From assembly GCF_002216685.1 (NCBI RefSeq), contig NZ_CP022352.1, forward strand, positions 496,001-560,000: a stretch of 64,000 nucleotides of DNA. The letters run 5' to 3'. Positions 46,713 to 55,696 of the stretch are shown here, piece after piece. This DNA is from Vibrio tarriae (GTDB lineage: Bacteria > Pseudomonadota > Gammaproteobacteria > Enterobacterales > Vibrionaceae). Numbering within the stretch: position 1 is the stretch's first letter; every line of letters starts with the position of its first letter. The notes under the pieces are model-generated. The model worked only from the letters and a program-made list of their open reading frames with translations. It searched no databases and was not told where the DNA came from. Made by a program: the position numbers and the translations under genes.

Positions 46713-47867
46713 ATGATAACGAGAATACACAAAATAACGGCGATACTGATTGGGCAAATACTCTTGCTGCTGGTGATTTTTCAGTTTGGTCAGATTTGGT
46801 GGTTAGGATTGATCGCTATCTGTATTGGATTACTGCCATGGTTGGCGGGGGTTACCCCGCAACCGAGTATCGCAAAAGCTCAACCAACGGACGATGTCCG
46901 CTTATCGGCAGAGCAACAACAGGCTCTCAGCCTGCTTGAACAGGTTTTAAAAGAAAACATTCAGCGTGTTGCAGAACCTTTAGAAAAACAGCGCCTTATA
47001 ATCAATAGTTCAGCGGAGACACTCAACAACAGTTTTTTTGGCTTGCAAAGAGTCAGCGAAGAGCAATCTTCCGTTTCAACTCAATTAGTGGACAACTTAA
47101 TGGCCAACCAAGGCAGTGAGTTTGATCTGATGCAGGTGTTACCGAAGACAGAAGCGATCATTCAGCAGTTTGTACAAATCTTGGTTGATATCTCAGAGAA
47201 AAGCATCTCAGCGGTTCACAGCATTCACGATATGTCGCAAAAGCTGGATGTAGTGTTCAAGCTTTTAAAGCAAGTGCGAGGGTTGTCTGAACAAACCAAT
47301 TTACTTGCGCTTAATGCTGCCATTGAAGCAGCGCGAGCCGGAGAGGCTGGGCGAGGCTTTGCGGTGGTAGCGCAAGAAGTGCGTAATCTCTCTATTCAGG
47401 CTGCAAATCTGAACACTCAAATTGAAACTGAAATGAAAATTGCGCAAGAAACGGTGGCGCTCGCTAACCGAACCGTAGGCGAAATGGCGTCATTTGATAT
47501 GACTCAAGCGATTGAGTCGAAAGAAAAAGTGGATTACATGCTGCGTGGCGTTCAGCAACTCAATACCGAAATAGAACAAGAAGTGAATAAACTTCAACGG
47601 CTAGGGCAACAACTCACTCAACAAGTTCGTGAAGGCACTCGGGCATTGCAATTTACGGATATTGTTTCTCAACAAGGCGAGTATGCATTCGGCTCAATCA
47701 CCTTTTTACAAGAAACGTCCAACTTGCTGAAAGCAGTTCAATCCAACTCACGTAATGCGCAACAACTCATTGAGAGCATTAAAGCATTACAAGAACGTTC
47801 ACGTGAACGTGGAGCATTGGCTGCGAACCAACACAGCATAGATGAAGGCGAAGTCGAGTTATTTTAG
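46713..47867 (+). CDS. Membrane receptor-like protein lacking a sensor domain
   Basis: A 384-aa protein. Two closely spaced N-terminal hydrophobic segments (about residues 9-25 and 28-45, [20 protein letters not shown] and following) leave almost no periplasmic loop. A divergent cytoplasmic signalling region has the tip [20 protein letters not shown]. It has no PAS or Cache domain and no tether pentapeptide. It may sense membrane state or act as an adaptor or memory element with the STAS/SpoIIE pair just downstream. Confidence 0.85.
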   Translation: MITRIHKITAILIGQILLLLVIFQFGQIWWLGLIAICIGLLPWLAGVTPQPSIAKAQPTDDVRLSAEQQQALSLLEQVLKENIQRVAEPLEKQRLIINSSAETLNNSFFGLQRVSEEQSSVSTQLVDNLMANQGSEFDLMQVLPKTEAIIQQFVQILVDISEKSISAVHSIHDMSQKLDVVFKLLKQVRGLSEQTNLLALNAAIEAARAGEAGRGFAVVAQEVRNLSIQAANLNTQIETEMKIAQETVALANRTVGEMASFDMTQAIESKEKVDYMLRGVQQLNTEIEQEVNKLQRLGQQLTQQVREGTRALQFTDIVSQQGEYAFGSITFLQETSNLLKAVQSNSRNAQQLIESIKALQERSRERGALAANQHSIDEGEVELF

Positions 47868-47876
47868 GAGAACACC

Positions 47877-48176
47877 ATGAGTGTGCATACGGACATTGAT
47901 AGTCACAACAAACACATCACCATTTCGATTGAAGGGGCTTTTTGCTTCAACCTTGTTCACGACTTTCGCGCGAGTTATGCCAAACGGCATGATCATCGAT
48001 TCACCATAGATTTGCGCAAAGTTGACTACATCGATAGCGCTGGGCTGGGCATGCTGCTCAATATGCAGAAATATCTCGAGCAAGCTGATGGTGCTATCCG
48101 GATTGTCAACGTCTTACCTCAGGTGAGAAAAATCCTCCTGATATCGCGTTTTAATAAGAAATTCGATATCGAATAA
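47877..48176 (+). CDS. STAS-domain anti-sigma-factor-antagonist-like protein
   Basis: A 99-aa STAS domain with an intact phospho-site loop, VDYIDSAGLGMLLNMQKYLE. It is preceded by AGGAG and followed 23 bases later by a REC-SpoIIE-HATPase gene. In partner switching the kinase phosphorylates this Ser and the PP2C-type phosphatase removes the phosphate. Its downstream partner is not encoded here. Confidence 0.85.
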   Translation: MSVHTDIDSHNKHITISIEGAFCFNLVHDFRASYAKRHDHRFTIDLRKVDYIDSAGLGMLLNMQKYLEQADGAIRIVNVLPQVRKILLISRFNKKFDIE

Positions 48177-48199
48177 ATCGCTCACAAGGAGAGATAGCG

Positions 48200-49891
48200 G
48201 TGAGAGTAATGATAGTGGATGATCACGGTACTAACCGTGAATTGTGCCGGTTTATCTTGGCGCACATCGCATCACACATAGATACGTTTGAAAATGGGCA
48301 GCAAGCGATTGATGCGATGCGAGAAATGGAAATCTTGCCTGATATCATTCTGCTGGATGTGATGATGCCGATTAAAGACGGGTTTGCGACAGCAAAAGAG
48401 ATCCGCCAAGCGTTTGTGAAGCACCACATCCCGATCATTTTTCTAACGGTATTGGACGACCGTGATTCGTTTGAAAAGTGTTTGGCACTGGGTGACGATT
48501 TCATCCTAAAGCCGGTGGAACGCAGTGTGCTGATTGCCAAAGTGCAGGCGCATTATCGCATCGTGAAGATGCACAATGAGGTTATGGAACAGCGCGATGA
48601 GCTGCGCCATTTCCGTGAGCAAGTCCAATATGACTATGCGATTTCTGAATCGATTTTCACTAATTTGATGGAAGAAATGTGCCATCAAGTTGAGCACATT
48701 TTCGGGATCCACTATATCTCGACAGCATCAACCATTTTTAATGGTGATTTGATTGTGGTCGCGAACCGACCTCACGGTGGGGTATACGTCATGATTGCGG
48801 ATGCCACAGGCCATGGTTTGCCTGCGGCTATCTCGACCATCCCTGCCACTCGAACTTTCTTCTCCACCGCACAAAAAGGCTTATCGCTGGGAGAAATGGT
48901 GATTGAACTCAATCACTCTTTAGAGCGTTTTTTACCGGTAGGAATGATGCTGGCCGCCAGCGTGTTTGAGGTGCGTGCCAATGGCTTTGAAATTTCTTGG
49001 TGGGGCGGTGGTTTGCCAGAAGCATATTTACTTGATCATCAAGGGAATATTGTGAGTCGCTTAATCTCCAACCATATGCCGCTTGGCGTATTGCCTTCTA
49101 ATGAGTTTGAAGCGGATGTGCAGCATTTCAAACTGGAGCCTAACCAAAAGCTGGTGTGCTATACCGATGGCATCATCGAAGCGATGAACGAAAAAGGTGA
49201 GCATTTTGGCCAAGCTCGTCTTGAGCAAGTACTCACCAAAGCTTATTCAGAAGCCTTGATCCCTACTTTGTATGATGCGGTTAAAAAATTCTCCAATCGC
49301 GGGAAAGGGGATGATCTCTCCATCTTGACCATGACTTTCCCTATTACCAATAGCAACTCGAGCGATAAAGCCTTGCCCAAGGTGGTGCTGAGCTGTATCC
49401 CACTACAGACGGAATTGCATTTCCCAGCCGATGTACTGCGAAAAGTTTCACTGATGAATGAGGTACGTCGCTTTTTAACTGGGATTGTCAGTGGTGGCGA
49501 AGATCTCGATTTACTCTGCTCTGTACTGTCGGAGCTTTTTGCCAATGCCATAGAGCACGGGCTATTGGAGCTTGATTCCTCATTGAAAGAGACACCGGAC
49601 GGATTTTTTGAATTTTATCAGCTACGTGATAAGCGCTTAAAAATCTTGCCGGAGTATCACTGGCTGATCCTCAAGGTCAACTATCAACCTGACAAGCAGC
49701 GTATCGAAATCGATTTAGAACACAGTGGTAAAGGTTTTGACTGCCAAGCTTTAAAGGATACGAACAATCAGAAAAGCTATGGGCGAGGTATTATGCTGGC
49801 TACCCAGTTGTGTGAATCACTGGAATACTCGAATCAAGGCCGCCGCGTCACGGCGACATACATTTTTAATTCTCGGGATACCTTCATCTAA
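48200..49891 (+). CDS. Response regulator with SpoIIE phosphatase and HATPase (serine kinase) domains
   Basis: A 563-aa three-domain protein with a GTG start preceded by AAGGAG. Receiver (phospho-acceptor in IILLDVMMPIKDG), then a coiled linker, a PP2C/SpoIIE phosphatase (VMIADATGHGLPAAI, VCYTDGIIEAMNE, GKGDDLSILTM) and a C-terminal GHKL ATPase like RsbW/SpoIIAB (LSELFANAIEHGLLELD). It can both dephosphorylate and phosphorylate the adjacent STAS protein, so signals from CheA or another kinase could control a partner switch. It is the last gene of the chemosensory cluster. Confidence 0.9.
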   Translation: MRVMIVDDHGTNRELCRFILAHIASHIDTFENGQQAIDAMREMEILPDIILLDVMMPIKDGFATAKEIRQAFVKHHIPIIFLTVLDDRDSFEKCLALGDDFILKPVERSVLIAKVQAHYRIVKMHNEVMEQRDELRHFREQVQYDYAISESIFTNLMEEMCHQVEHIFGIHYISTASTIFNGDLIVVANRPHGGVYVMIADATGHGLPAAISTIPATRTFFSTAQKGLSLGEMVIELNHSLERFLPVGMMLAASVFEVRANGFEISWWGGGLPEAYLLDHQGNIVSRLISNHMPLGVLPSNEFEADVQHFKLEPNQKLVCYTDGIIEAMNEKGEHFGQARLEQVLTKAYSEALIPTLYDAVKKFSNRGKGDDLSILTMTFPITNSNSSDKALPKVVLSCIPLQTELHFPADVLRKVSLMNEVRRFLTGIVSGGEDLDLLCSVLSELFANAIEHGLLELDSSLKETPDGFFEFYQLRDKRLKILPEYHWLILKVNYQPDKQRIEIDLEHSGKGFDCQALKDTNNQKSYGRGIMLATQLCESLEYSNQGRRVTATYIFNSRDTFI

Positions 49892-49899
49892 CCGTCGGT

Positions 49900-49912
49900 T
49901 TTACAGTGTAAA
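49900..49912. other. parS2 centromere site, distal
   Basis: TTTACAGTGTAAA is a perfect parS2 core nine bases after the SpoIIE-regulator stop, about 31 kb from the origin. It is the farthest of the four parS2 sites in the window. Confidence 0.87.
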
Positions 49913-50263
49913 GTGTCAGTGTTGAATATAAAAGCAGCCTGTAAACCACGTTAAATCTCCCATTGTTTGCGCTCAATCTGCCTTTTTGATGAGTGGTTTG
50001 AGTTGGGAGAACACTTACTTTCCCTGCTTTCCTTCCCCGCTCTTCTGTATTCATCTCGATGAGTATTGTCGTTGTTTTTGGCTAATAAACGCTCATTTTT
50101 TGTGATTGTTTCTTTGATTGTTCAATCACATCTTGTTCAATATCTACTCAAAAACCCGAAATAGTGTGATGTGTGTCGATATTTTAATCTCTATTAGTAA
50201 TTAGTTTTCTCTTTAGCGTAACCGAGGGAACTTGGTTTCCTTTCCTTGTTAAGAGAGCGAATT
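49913..50263 (+). promoter_or_regulatory. Promoter region of the sugar operon with TTGTTCAAT repeats
   Basis: This 351-base AT-rich gap precedes the BtpA-family gene. TTGTTCAAT occurs at 50118-50126 and 50133-50141 (15-base period). The first copy lies in the palindrome TGATTGTTCAATCA (50115-50128), with a related TGATTGTTT just upstream. Such repeats could be operators for the DeoR regulator encoded at the operon end. The exact promoter is not clear. A TGTGATGTGTGTCGAT sequence is only half a CRP site. Confidence 0.45.
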
Positions 50264-51073
50264 ATGAACTGGACAAAGCAGATTTTAAAAACCGACAAAC
50301 CGATCATCGCCATGTGTCACATCCGTGCCTTGCCGGGCGATCCGGGGTATGACAAAGCGGCAGGAATGAAATGGGTCATTGAAAAAGCCCGTGAAGATTT
50401 ACATGCACTGCAAGCAGGTGGAGTGGATTCAGTCATGTTCTCCAATGAGTTTTCGTTGCCCTACCTGACCAAAGTGAAAACGGAAACGGTGGCGGCGATG
50501 GCGCGCATCATTGGTGAATTAATGCCAGAGATCGATGTGCCTTTTGGCGTCAATGTGCTGTGGGATCCTGTGGCTTCTATGGACTTGGCTCAGGCAACAG
50601 GGGCGAAATTTGTACGCGAAATCTTTACCGGCGTATATGCCAGTGATTTCGGAATATGGGATACCAATTGCGGTGAGACGATTCGCCACCAATACCGGAT
50701 TGGTGCGGATGAAGTGAAAACCTTATTCAACATTGTTCCTGAAGCAGCGCAGTATCTCGCGCATCGTGATATTGCCAGCATTGCTAAGACCACCGTCTTT
50801 AACTGTAAGCCGGACGCGGTTTGTGTTTCAGGTATGACGGCAGGGGCGGCGACCGACACCAATATGCTGACGCAGGTCAAGCAAGCCATTCCTAATACGC
50901 TAGTGTTTGCAAACACTGGGGTACGAGTGAATACCGTGCGAGAGCAGTTATCCATTGCGGATGGCGCGGTGGTAGGCACTACTTTTAAACAAGATGGAGA
51001 CTTCAATAAATTTGTCGATGAACAACGAGTTAGAGAATTTATGTCAGAAGTGAAGCGTTTACGTAACCAATAA
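50264..51073 (+). CDS. BtpA/SgcQ-family protein
   Basis: I place the start at the ATG at 50264 (MNWTKQILKTDKPIIAMCHI), giving about 269 aa. It is a TIM-barrel protein of the BtpA family (MCHIRALPGDPGYDKAAGMK, VDSVMFSNEFSLPY, FGVNVLWDP, VSGMTAGAATDT). The family includes E. coli SgcQ, found in carbohydrate clusters, and cyanobacterial BtpA, needed for photosystem I stability. A sugar-phosphate aldolase or isomerase role is possible but not shown. It heads an eight-gene catabolic operon. Confidence 0.85.
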   Translation: MNWTKQILKTDKPIIAMCHIRALPGDPGYDKAAGMKWVIEKAREDLHALQAGGVDSVMFSNEFSLPYLTKVKTETVAAMARIIGELMPEIDVPFGVNVLWDPVASMDLAQATGAKFVREIFTGVYASDFGIWDTNCGETIRHQYRIGADEVKTLFNIVPEAAQYLAHRDIASIAKTTVFNCKPDAVCVSGMTAGAATDTNMLTQVKQAIPNTLVFANTGVRVNTVREQLSIADGAVVGTTFKQDGDFNKFVDEQRVREFMSEVKRLRNQ

Positions 51074-51154
51074 ACGCCGCTTGATAAGTCCAGCCGAATA
51101 ACGCCAACCAAGTGTTCGAGCTGATTAACGAAAGGATTTACAGGGAGTAAGGGT

Positions 51155-52138
51155 ATGAAACTGTCTACAACAAAAGTGCTGGCGGCATCGTTGCTTGCCG
51201 GATGCATTTCCAGTGTAGCGAACGCTGCCGACAAAGAGTTTGTCACCGTGCCAAAAGCGGTTGGACTCAACTGGTTTAACCGAATGGAAGAAGGGGTGGT
51301 GCGCTTTGGTACGGACAATCCGGGAATCGCGACTTTCCAACAAGGTCCATCCAAGTTTGATGCAGCGTTGCAGGTACAGGTGATTGAAGATCTGATTGCG
51401 CGCAAAGTCGATGCGATCAATGTGGTGCCATTTCAAGCCGAGTCGCTTGAGCCAGTACTGAAGAAGGCTCGTTCACAAGGCATTGTGGTGGTCGCGCATG
51501 AAGCATCCAACCTCACCAATATCGACTATGACGTAGAGGCGTTTGACAATCAGGCGTATGGCCGCTTCTTAATGGATCAATTGGCGCAAGGGATGAATCA
51601 AGAAGGCCAATATGCAGTGTTTGTCGGAAGTTTAACGTCCACCACTCACATGACTTGGGTTAATGCAGCGATTGATTATCAAAAAGCCACGTACCCCAAA
51701 ATGGAGTTGGTGGGAGGCATTAACGAAAGCAGTGATGACATCAAAAATTCTTACGCGAAAACCCGAGAATTATTGAGAACCTATCCGAAACTAAAAGGCA
51801 TCCAAGGATCCTCTGCATTGGATGTGGTGGGTGCAGGTCAAGCCATTGAAGAAGCAGGGCTAGAAGATAAAGTCACTGTAGTTGGAACCAGTATCGTCTC
51901 TTATGCCGGTGATCTGCTGAAAACCGGAGCCATCGATGTGATCACCGCTTGGGATCCCGCCGTTGCAGGCTACGCAATGAATAAAGTCGCCAGCATGGTG
52001 ATCAATGGAGAATCGATCACTGACGGTATGGATCTTGGTGTTGAGGGTTACAACAAAATCACCTTGGATGGCAAAGTGATTTATGGCTCAGCGTGGATCC
52101 GTGTCACCAAAGACAACATGTCTGACTATAACTTCTAG
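51155..52138 (+). CDS. Sugar ABC transporter periplasmic binding protein (RbsB/LsrB type)
   Basis: A 327-aa class I periplasmic binding protein. The signal peptide is KVLAASLLAGCISSVANA with cleavage before ADKEF. The mature part has the Peripla_BP_4 pattern (LIARKVDAINVVPFQAESLE, GIVVVAHEASNLTNIDYDVE, ITAWDPAVAGYAMNKVASMV), closest in layout to the RbsB, RhaS and LsrB group. It should deliver a pentose-, deoxyhexose- or AI-2-like ligand to the importer encoded next. Confidence 0.9.
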   Translation: MKLSTTKVLAASLLAGCISSVANAADKEFVTVPKAVGLNWFNRMEEGVVRFGTDNPGIATFQQGPSKFDAALQVQVIEDLIARKVDAINVVPFQAESLEPVLKKARSQGIVVVAHEASNLTNIDYDVEAFDNQAYGRFLMDQLAQGMNQEGQYAVFVGSLTSTTHMTWVNAAIDYQKATYPKMELVGGINESSDDIKNSYAKTRELLRTYPKLKGIQGSSALDVVGAGQAIEEAGLEDKVTVVGTSIVSYAGDLLKTGAIDVITAWDPAVAGYAMNKVASMVINGESITDGMDLGVEGYNKITLDGKVIYGSAWIRVTKDNMSDYNF

Positions 52139-52155
52139 GTTAGGGGGAAGCGTCA

Positions 52156-53661
52156 ATGCAAGGCCTACCACTCGTTCAAGTGAAAAATGTCAGTAAAAGC
52201 TTTGCCGGTGTGCGGGCCTTAAATGACGTCTCATTCAGTATTTATCCGGGTGAGCGTCTGACTCTAGTCGGGGAAAATGGTTCAGGGAAATCCACCATCA
52301 TCAAAATCATCGCGGGAGTCCAACCGTATGATGAAGGCGAGATTCTGATTGCAGGGCATGATTACCCCAAGCTAACGCCAAAAGAAGCGATTAGCGCAGG
52401 CATTCAAGTGATTTACCAAGACTTCTCGCTTTTCCCCAATCTTACCGTGGCGGAAAACCTTGCGTTTAATGCCCATGTTGCATCGGGTGATTGGCGGATG
52501 GATTGGCATCAAACGGAACAGATTGCCAAGCAAGCCTTGGCGAGGATTGGGGTAGAAATCCCGCTCGATGAACTGGCGGGTAATCTTTCCGCTGCGGATC
52601 GCCAATTGATTGCCATCGCCAAAGCTCTGCTTAAAAACACGTCGCTGATCATTATGGATGAACCCACCACCGCACTGACCAAGAAAGAGGTGAAAAACCT
52701 ACTGTGGATTATTGATGAACTGAAGGCGCAAGGCATCGCCATCGTCTTTGTCAGCCACAAAATGGAAGAAGTGTTGACCGTTTCGGATCGCGTCGTGGTA
52801 CTGCGTAACGGTGAACTGATCATGGAACAGCCGATCGAAGTGTTAGATCGCCAAGCGATTGTCGAGGCCATGTCAGGGGTTCGACTTGAAGAGACCAAAG
52901 CGCAAGCCAAACCGCGAACGGGTCAGCCTCTACTCACAGTAAAAAGCTTGGCATTACCCCCCGCGTTAGTTGATGCCAGTTTTGATCTCTACCCTGGGCA
53001 AGTGTTGGGAGTCACGGGCTTGCTTGGTTCAGGCCGTGCCGAATTGGCGCGTGCTTTAATGGGGATTGTCCCGGCAAGTTCGGGCGTTTTGTGCATTGAT
53101 GGACACCCCGTCACCATCGGCAATGTTGCCGATGCTTTGCAACATCGTATCGCTTTAGTACCGGAAGATCGCTTGTCTGAAGGCTTATTCATCGATAATT
53201 CCATCGGCTTTAACATGATGTGTCGGGTTCTGCACGAGTTTGAATCAGAGCTGAAGTTATTGGATTGGGCAGCACTTAAGCAGAAAGCCCAGCAGTGGGT
53301 CGACGCCTTAAAAGTCAAAACCAATGACTGTCGGCTGCCGGTCAGTTCACTCTCTGGTGGTAACCAGCAAAAGGTGGTGTTAGCCAAATGGCTGGCCTTT
53401 AACCCGCGAATTTTAATTCTGGTTGGCCCGACCGTGGGGGTCGATATTCGAGCCAAAATGGAAATCATCGACAAAATTCATCAGTTGGCTGAACAAGGGC
53501 TGAGCGTCATTGTGATCACCGATGATATTCCCGAGCTACTGCAAGTTTCCAATGCCGTGATGGTCATGACCAGAGGCCGCTCATCCGAGGTGGTATCGAT
53601 TGATGAAGTGGATGAGCAATGGGTCATTCGACAGCTGGCTTTTGAGGGAGAAGAGGCATGA
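52156..53661 (+). CDS. Sugar ABC transporter ATPase (double NBD, RbsA/LsrA type)
   Basis: A 501-aa tandem ATPase. The N-terminal half has GENGSGKSTI, LSAADRQLIAIAKAL and LIIMDEPTTALT. The C-terminal half has a modified Walker A region (GLLGSGRAELARAL), LSGGNQQKVVLAKWL and ILILVGPTVGVD, the usual RbsA-type degeneration, here with V-G-P where D-E-P is common. GGGGAAG precedes the ATG. It overlaps the permease gene (ATGA). Confidence 0.92.
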   Translation: MQGLPLVQVKNVSKSFAGVRALNDVSFSIYPGERLTLVGENGSGKSTIIKIIAGVQPYDEGEILIAGHDYPKLTPKEAISAGIQVIYQDFSLFPNLTVAENLAFNAHVASGDWRMDWHQTEQIAKQALARIGVEIPLDELAGNLSAADRQLIAIAKALLKNTSLIIMDEPTTALTKKEVKNLLWIIDELKAQGIAIVFVSHKMEEVLTVSDRVVVLRNGELIMEQPIEVLDRQAIVEAMSGVRLEETKAQAKPRTGQPLLTVKSLALPPALVDASFDLYPGQVLGVTGLLGSGRAELARALMGIVPASSGVLCIDGHPVTIGNVADALQHRIALVPEDRLSEGLFIDNSIGFNMMCRVLHEFESELKLLDWAALKQKAQQWVDALKVKTNDCRLPVSSLSGGNQQKVVLAKWLAFNPRILILVGPTVGVDIRAKMEIIDKIHQLAEQGLSVIVITDDIPELLQVSNAVMVMTRGRSSEVVSIDEVDEQWVIRQLAFEGEEA

Positions 53662-54686
53662 AAGCATTTTTAAAATCACATGAGTTCATTATTTTGTCTG
53701 CCATCGTGTTGTATGGCGCGACCGTTGCGGTGATCAACCCTGAAGCCTTTTTTACCCTCTCAACCTTATTCGACCTTTTAAAAGGGGCTTCGATTCACGG
53801 CATTTTGGCGCTTGGAGTACTGTTGGTGATTTTGACCGGTGGGGTCGATCTCTCTTTCCCTGCAGTCGGTGCATTTTCGAGTTATGTCGCGATCTTGCTT
53901 TTTAAATCCATGGGGTGGTCATCACTAGCCGGAATTTTTGCGGTGGCGATAGTGATCGGGATTGTGCTCGGCATGTTCAATGGCTATTTGGTACATAAGC
54001 TGCGAGCTCCTGCCATGATTGTGACACTGGGGACTTCAAGCGTGCTTTACGGCACCTTGCTGTTTGTGTTTGGCAGTACCGTGATCTTCTCGCTGCCTGT
54101 TGCGTTGCGGAAATTTTCAAATACAGCCGTTGTATCGGCGGAATCCGTTGCGGGTACCACCTCATTGCATCCCGTTGTACTTATCTGGCTGGCTCTGGCG
54201 GCGCTGTGCTTTTTCTTTCTCACTTACACTTTACGTGGACGGTTCTTGTATGCCGCAGGGGGCAACTACAGCGTATGTGAGCGTGCGGGCATTCACATGC
54301 TTGGGCTGCAAATCATGGTCTTCTCCGTAGTAGGTGCTTTGTCTGCGATTGCAGCGGTGTCCTTCAGTGGCCTGTATCGAATGGCATCTCCGATCACCTT
54401 TTTAGGAGAAGAGTTAGATGTGATTGCCGCTGTGGTTTTAGGGGGTACCTCAATCATGGGGGGGCGCGGAACCGTATTAGGCACTCTACTTGGGGTTTTG
54501 CTGATCACCTTGATGAAAAACAGCTTAATCCTGATTGGTATCCCCTCTGAGTGGCAAAAATTTATGGTGGGTGTGTTGCTACTGATTGGCGTGACAGGCC
54601 CAATACTCCATCAACGCTATAAACAGAAAAGTGCGGTGAAAGCTCGTGCTAAAGCTCCCCTGACTCTTCATATGGAGAAAAGATAA
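53658..54686 (+). CDS. Sugar ABC transporter permease (RbsC type), first
   Basis: A 342-aa membrane protein with eight to ten helices and the BPD_transp_2 signature (GVLLVILTGGVDLSFPAVGA, AAGGNYSVCERAGIH and AVVLGGTSIMGGRGTVLGTL). It overlaps its neighbours on both sides (ATGA and TAATG), which indicates translational coupling. It forms a heterodimeric channel with the next gene product. Confidence 0.92.
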   Translation: MKAFLKSHEFIILSAIVLYGATVAVINPEAFFTLSTLFDLLKGASIHGILALGVLLVILTGGVDLSFPAVGAFSSYVAILLFKSMGWSSLAGIFAVAIVIGIVLGMFNGYLVHKLRAPAMIVTLGTSSVLYGTLLFVFGSTVIFSLPVALRKFSNTAVVSAESVAGTTSLHPVVLIWLALAALCFFFLTYTLRGRFLYAAGGNYSVCERAGIHMLGLQIMVFSVVGALSAIAAVSFSGLYRMASPITFLGEELDVIAAVVLGGTSIMGGRGTVLGTLLGVLLITLMKNSLILIGIPSEWQKFMVGVLLLIGVTGPILHQRYKQKSAVKARAKAPLTLHMEKR

Positions 54687-55696
54687 TGTTTGGTCGATTT
54701 TCATCGGATCACGGCATGCTAAGTCGCCCGCAAGAACGCTTACATGTGCGTGTACTCGCTATCGCGATTGCGATTGTGTTGGTGGTTTTACTTGCGGTAC
54801 AAGGCAGCCAATTTTTATCGGTCACCAACTTCCAGTCGATGGCATTTCAAAGTGCGGAGTTAGGGCTTCTGACATTAGCCATGGCCTTGGCGATTTTGTT
54901 AGCTGGGATAGATCTGTCCATACTGGCTATCGCTAACCTCTCAGCCATCGCGGTGGCCAGTTACTTGAAAAGTGTGGATGGCGCGGCGTTTGGGCTTTTC
55001 GATGTTGGCATTGCGGTCATGATTGCCATTGTGGTTGGGGTAGTGTGTGGCGCAATCAATGGCTTGTTGATCGGTTTCCTCTCTGTTCCTGCAATTTTGG
55101 CGACACTAGCCACGATGACGTTATATGGCGGTTTTGCCATCGGGTTTACTGGGGGTTCAGCCATTTCAGCCATGCCAGAGGGATTTGCTGTGCTCGGTAA
55201 TGGGACTCTCTTCGGGGTGCCCGTCCCTCTATTGATTTTCTTGCTGTTTGGTCTTGGGTTATGGCTGATTTTGGAAAAAACCATTTTGGGTACAGAGATG
55301 TATTGCGTCGGCAGTAACCCGAAAGCTTCACTTTATAGCGGTATCGATATCCGTTGGGTTTATTTTAAAACCCATACCCTCATCGGTGTTATCGCTGCGA
55401 TTACTGGGTTAGTTATCCTATCGCGCACCAACTCCGCGAACCCCGATTATGGTTCTTCTTACATTTTGAGCACCATATTGATTGTGGCACTTGGCGGCAT
55501 CTCCGTCTTAGGGGGAAAAGGCAAGATTTCAGGGGTGATACTTGCCATAGCACTACTACAGCTCTTTTCTACAGGTCTAAACATGATGCTGTACAAAACC
55601 AGCGGCAGTAATTTTCTTAAGGATGTGATTTGGGGGCTGTTACTGCTCTTCGTCATCGCCGTCATGCACTTTTTCCAACAACAAGGACGAAAATAA
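54686..55696 (+). CDS. Sugar ABC transporter permease (RbsC type), second
   Basis: A 336-aa permease of the same family (MALAILLAGIDLSILAIANL, VGSNPKASLYSGIDIRWVYF, VALGGISVLGGKGKISGVIL). The presence of two different permeases is typical of LsrC/LsrD- and RhaP/RhaQ-type importers, whereas ribose importers use a homodimer. It overlaps the peptidase gene by one base (TAATG). Confidence 0.92.
   Translation: MFGRFSSDHGMLSRPQERLHVRVLAIAIAIVLVVLLAVQGSQFLSVTNFQSMAFQSAELGLLTLAMALAILLAGIDLSILAIANLSAIAVASYLKSVDGAAFGLFDVGIAVMIAIVVGVVCGAINGLLIGFLSVPAILATLATMTLYGGFAIGFTGGSAISAMPEGFAVLGNGTLFGVPVPLLIFLLFGLGLWLILEKTILGTEMYCVGSNPKASLYSGIDIRWVYFKTHTLIGVIAAITGLVILSRTNSANPDYGSSYILSTILIVALGGISVLGGKGKISGVILAIALLQLFSTGLNMMLYKTSGSNFLKDVIWGLLLLFVIAVMHFFQQQGRK

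Noticed and set aside
50160..50185. CRP site upstream of the sugar operon (TGTGATGTGTGTCGAT)
   Set aside because: Only the left half-site fits; the right half (TCGAT in place of TCACA) is poor.
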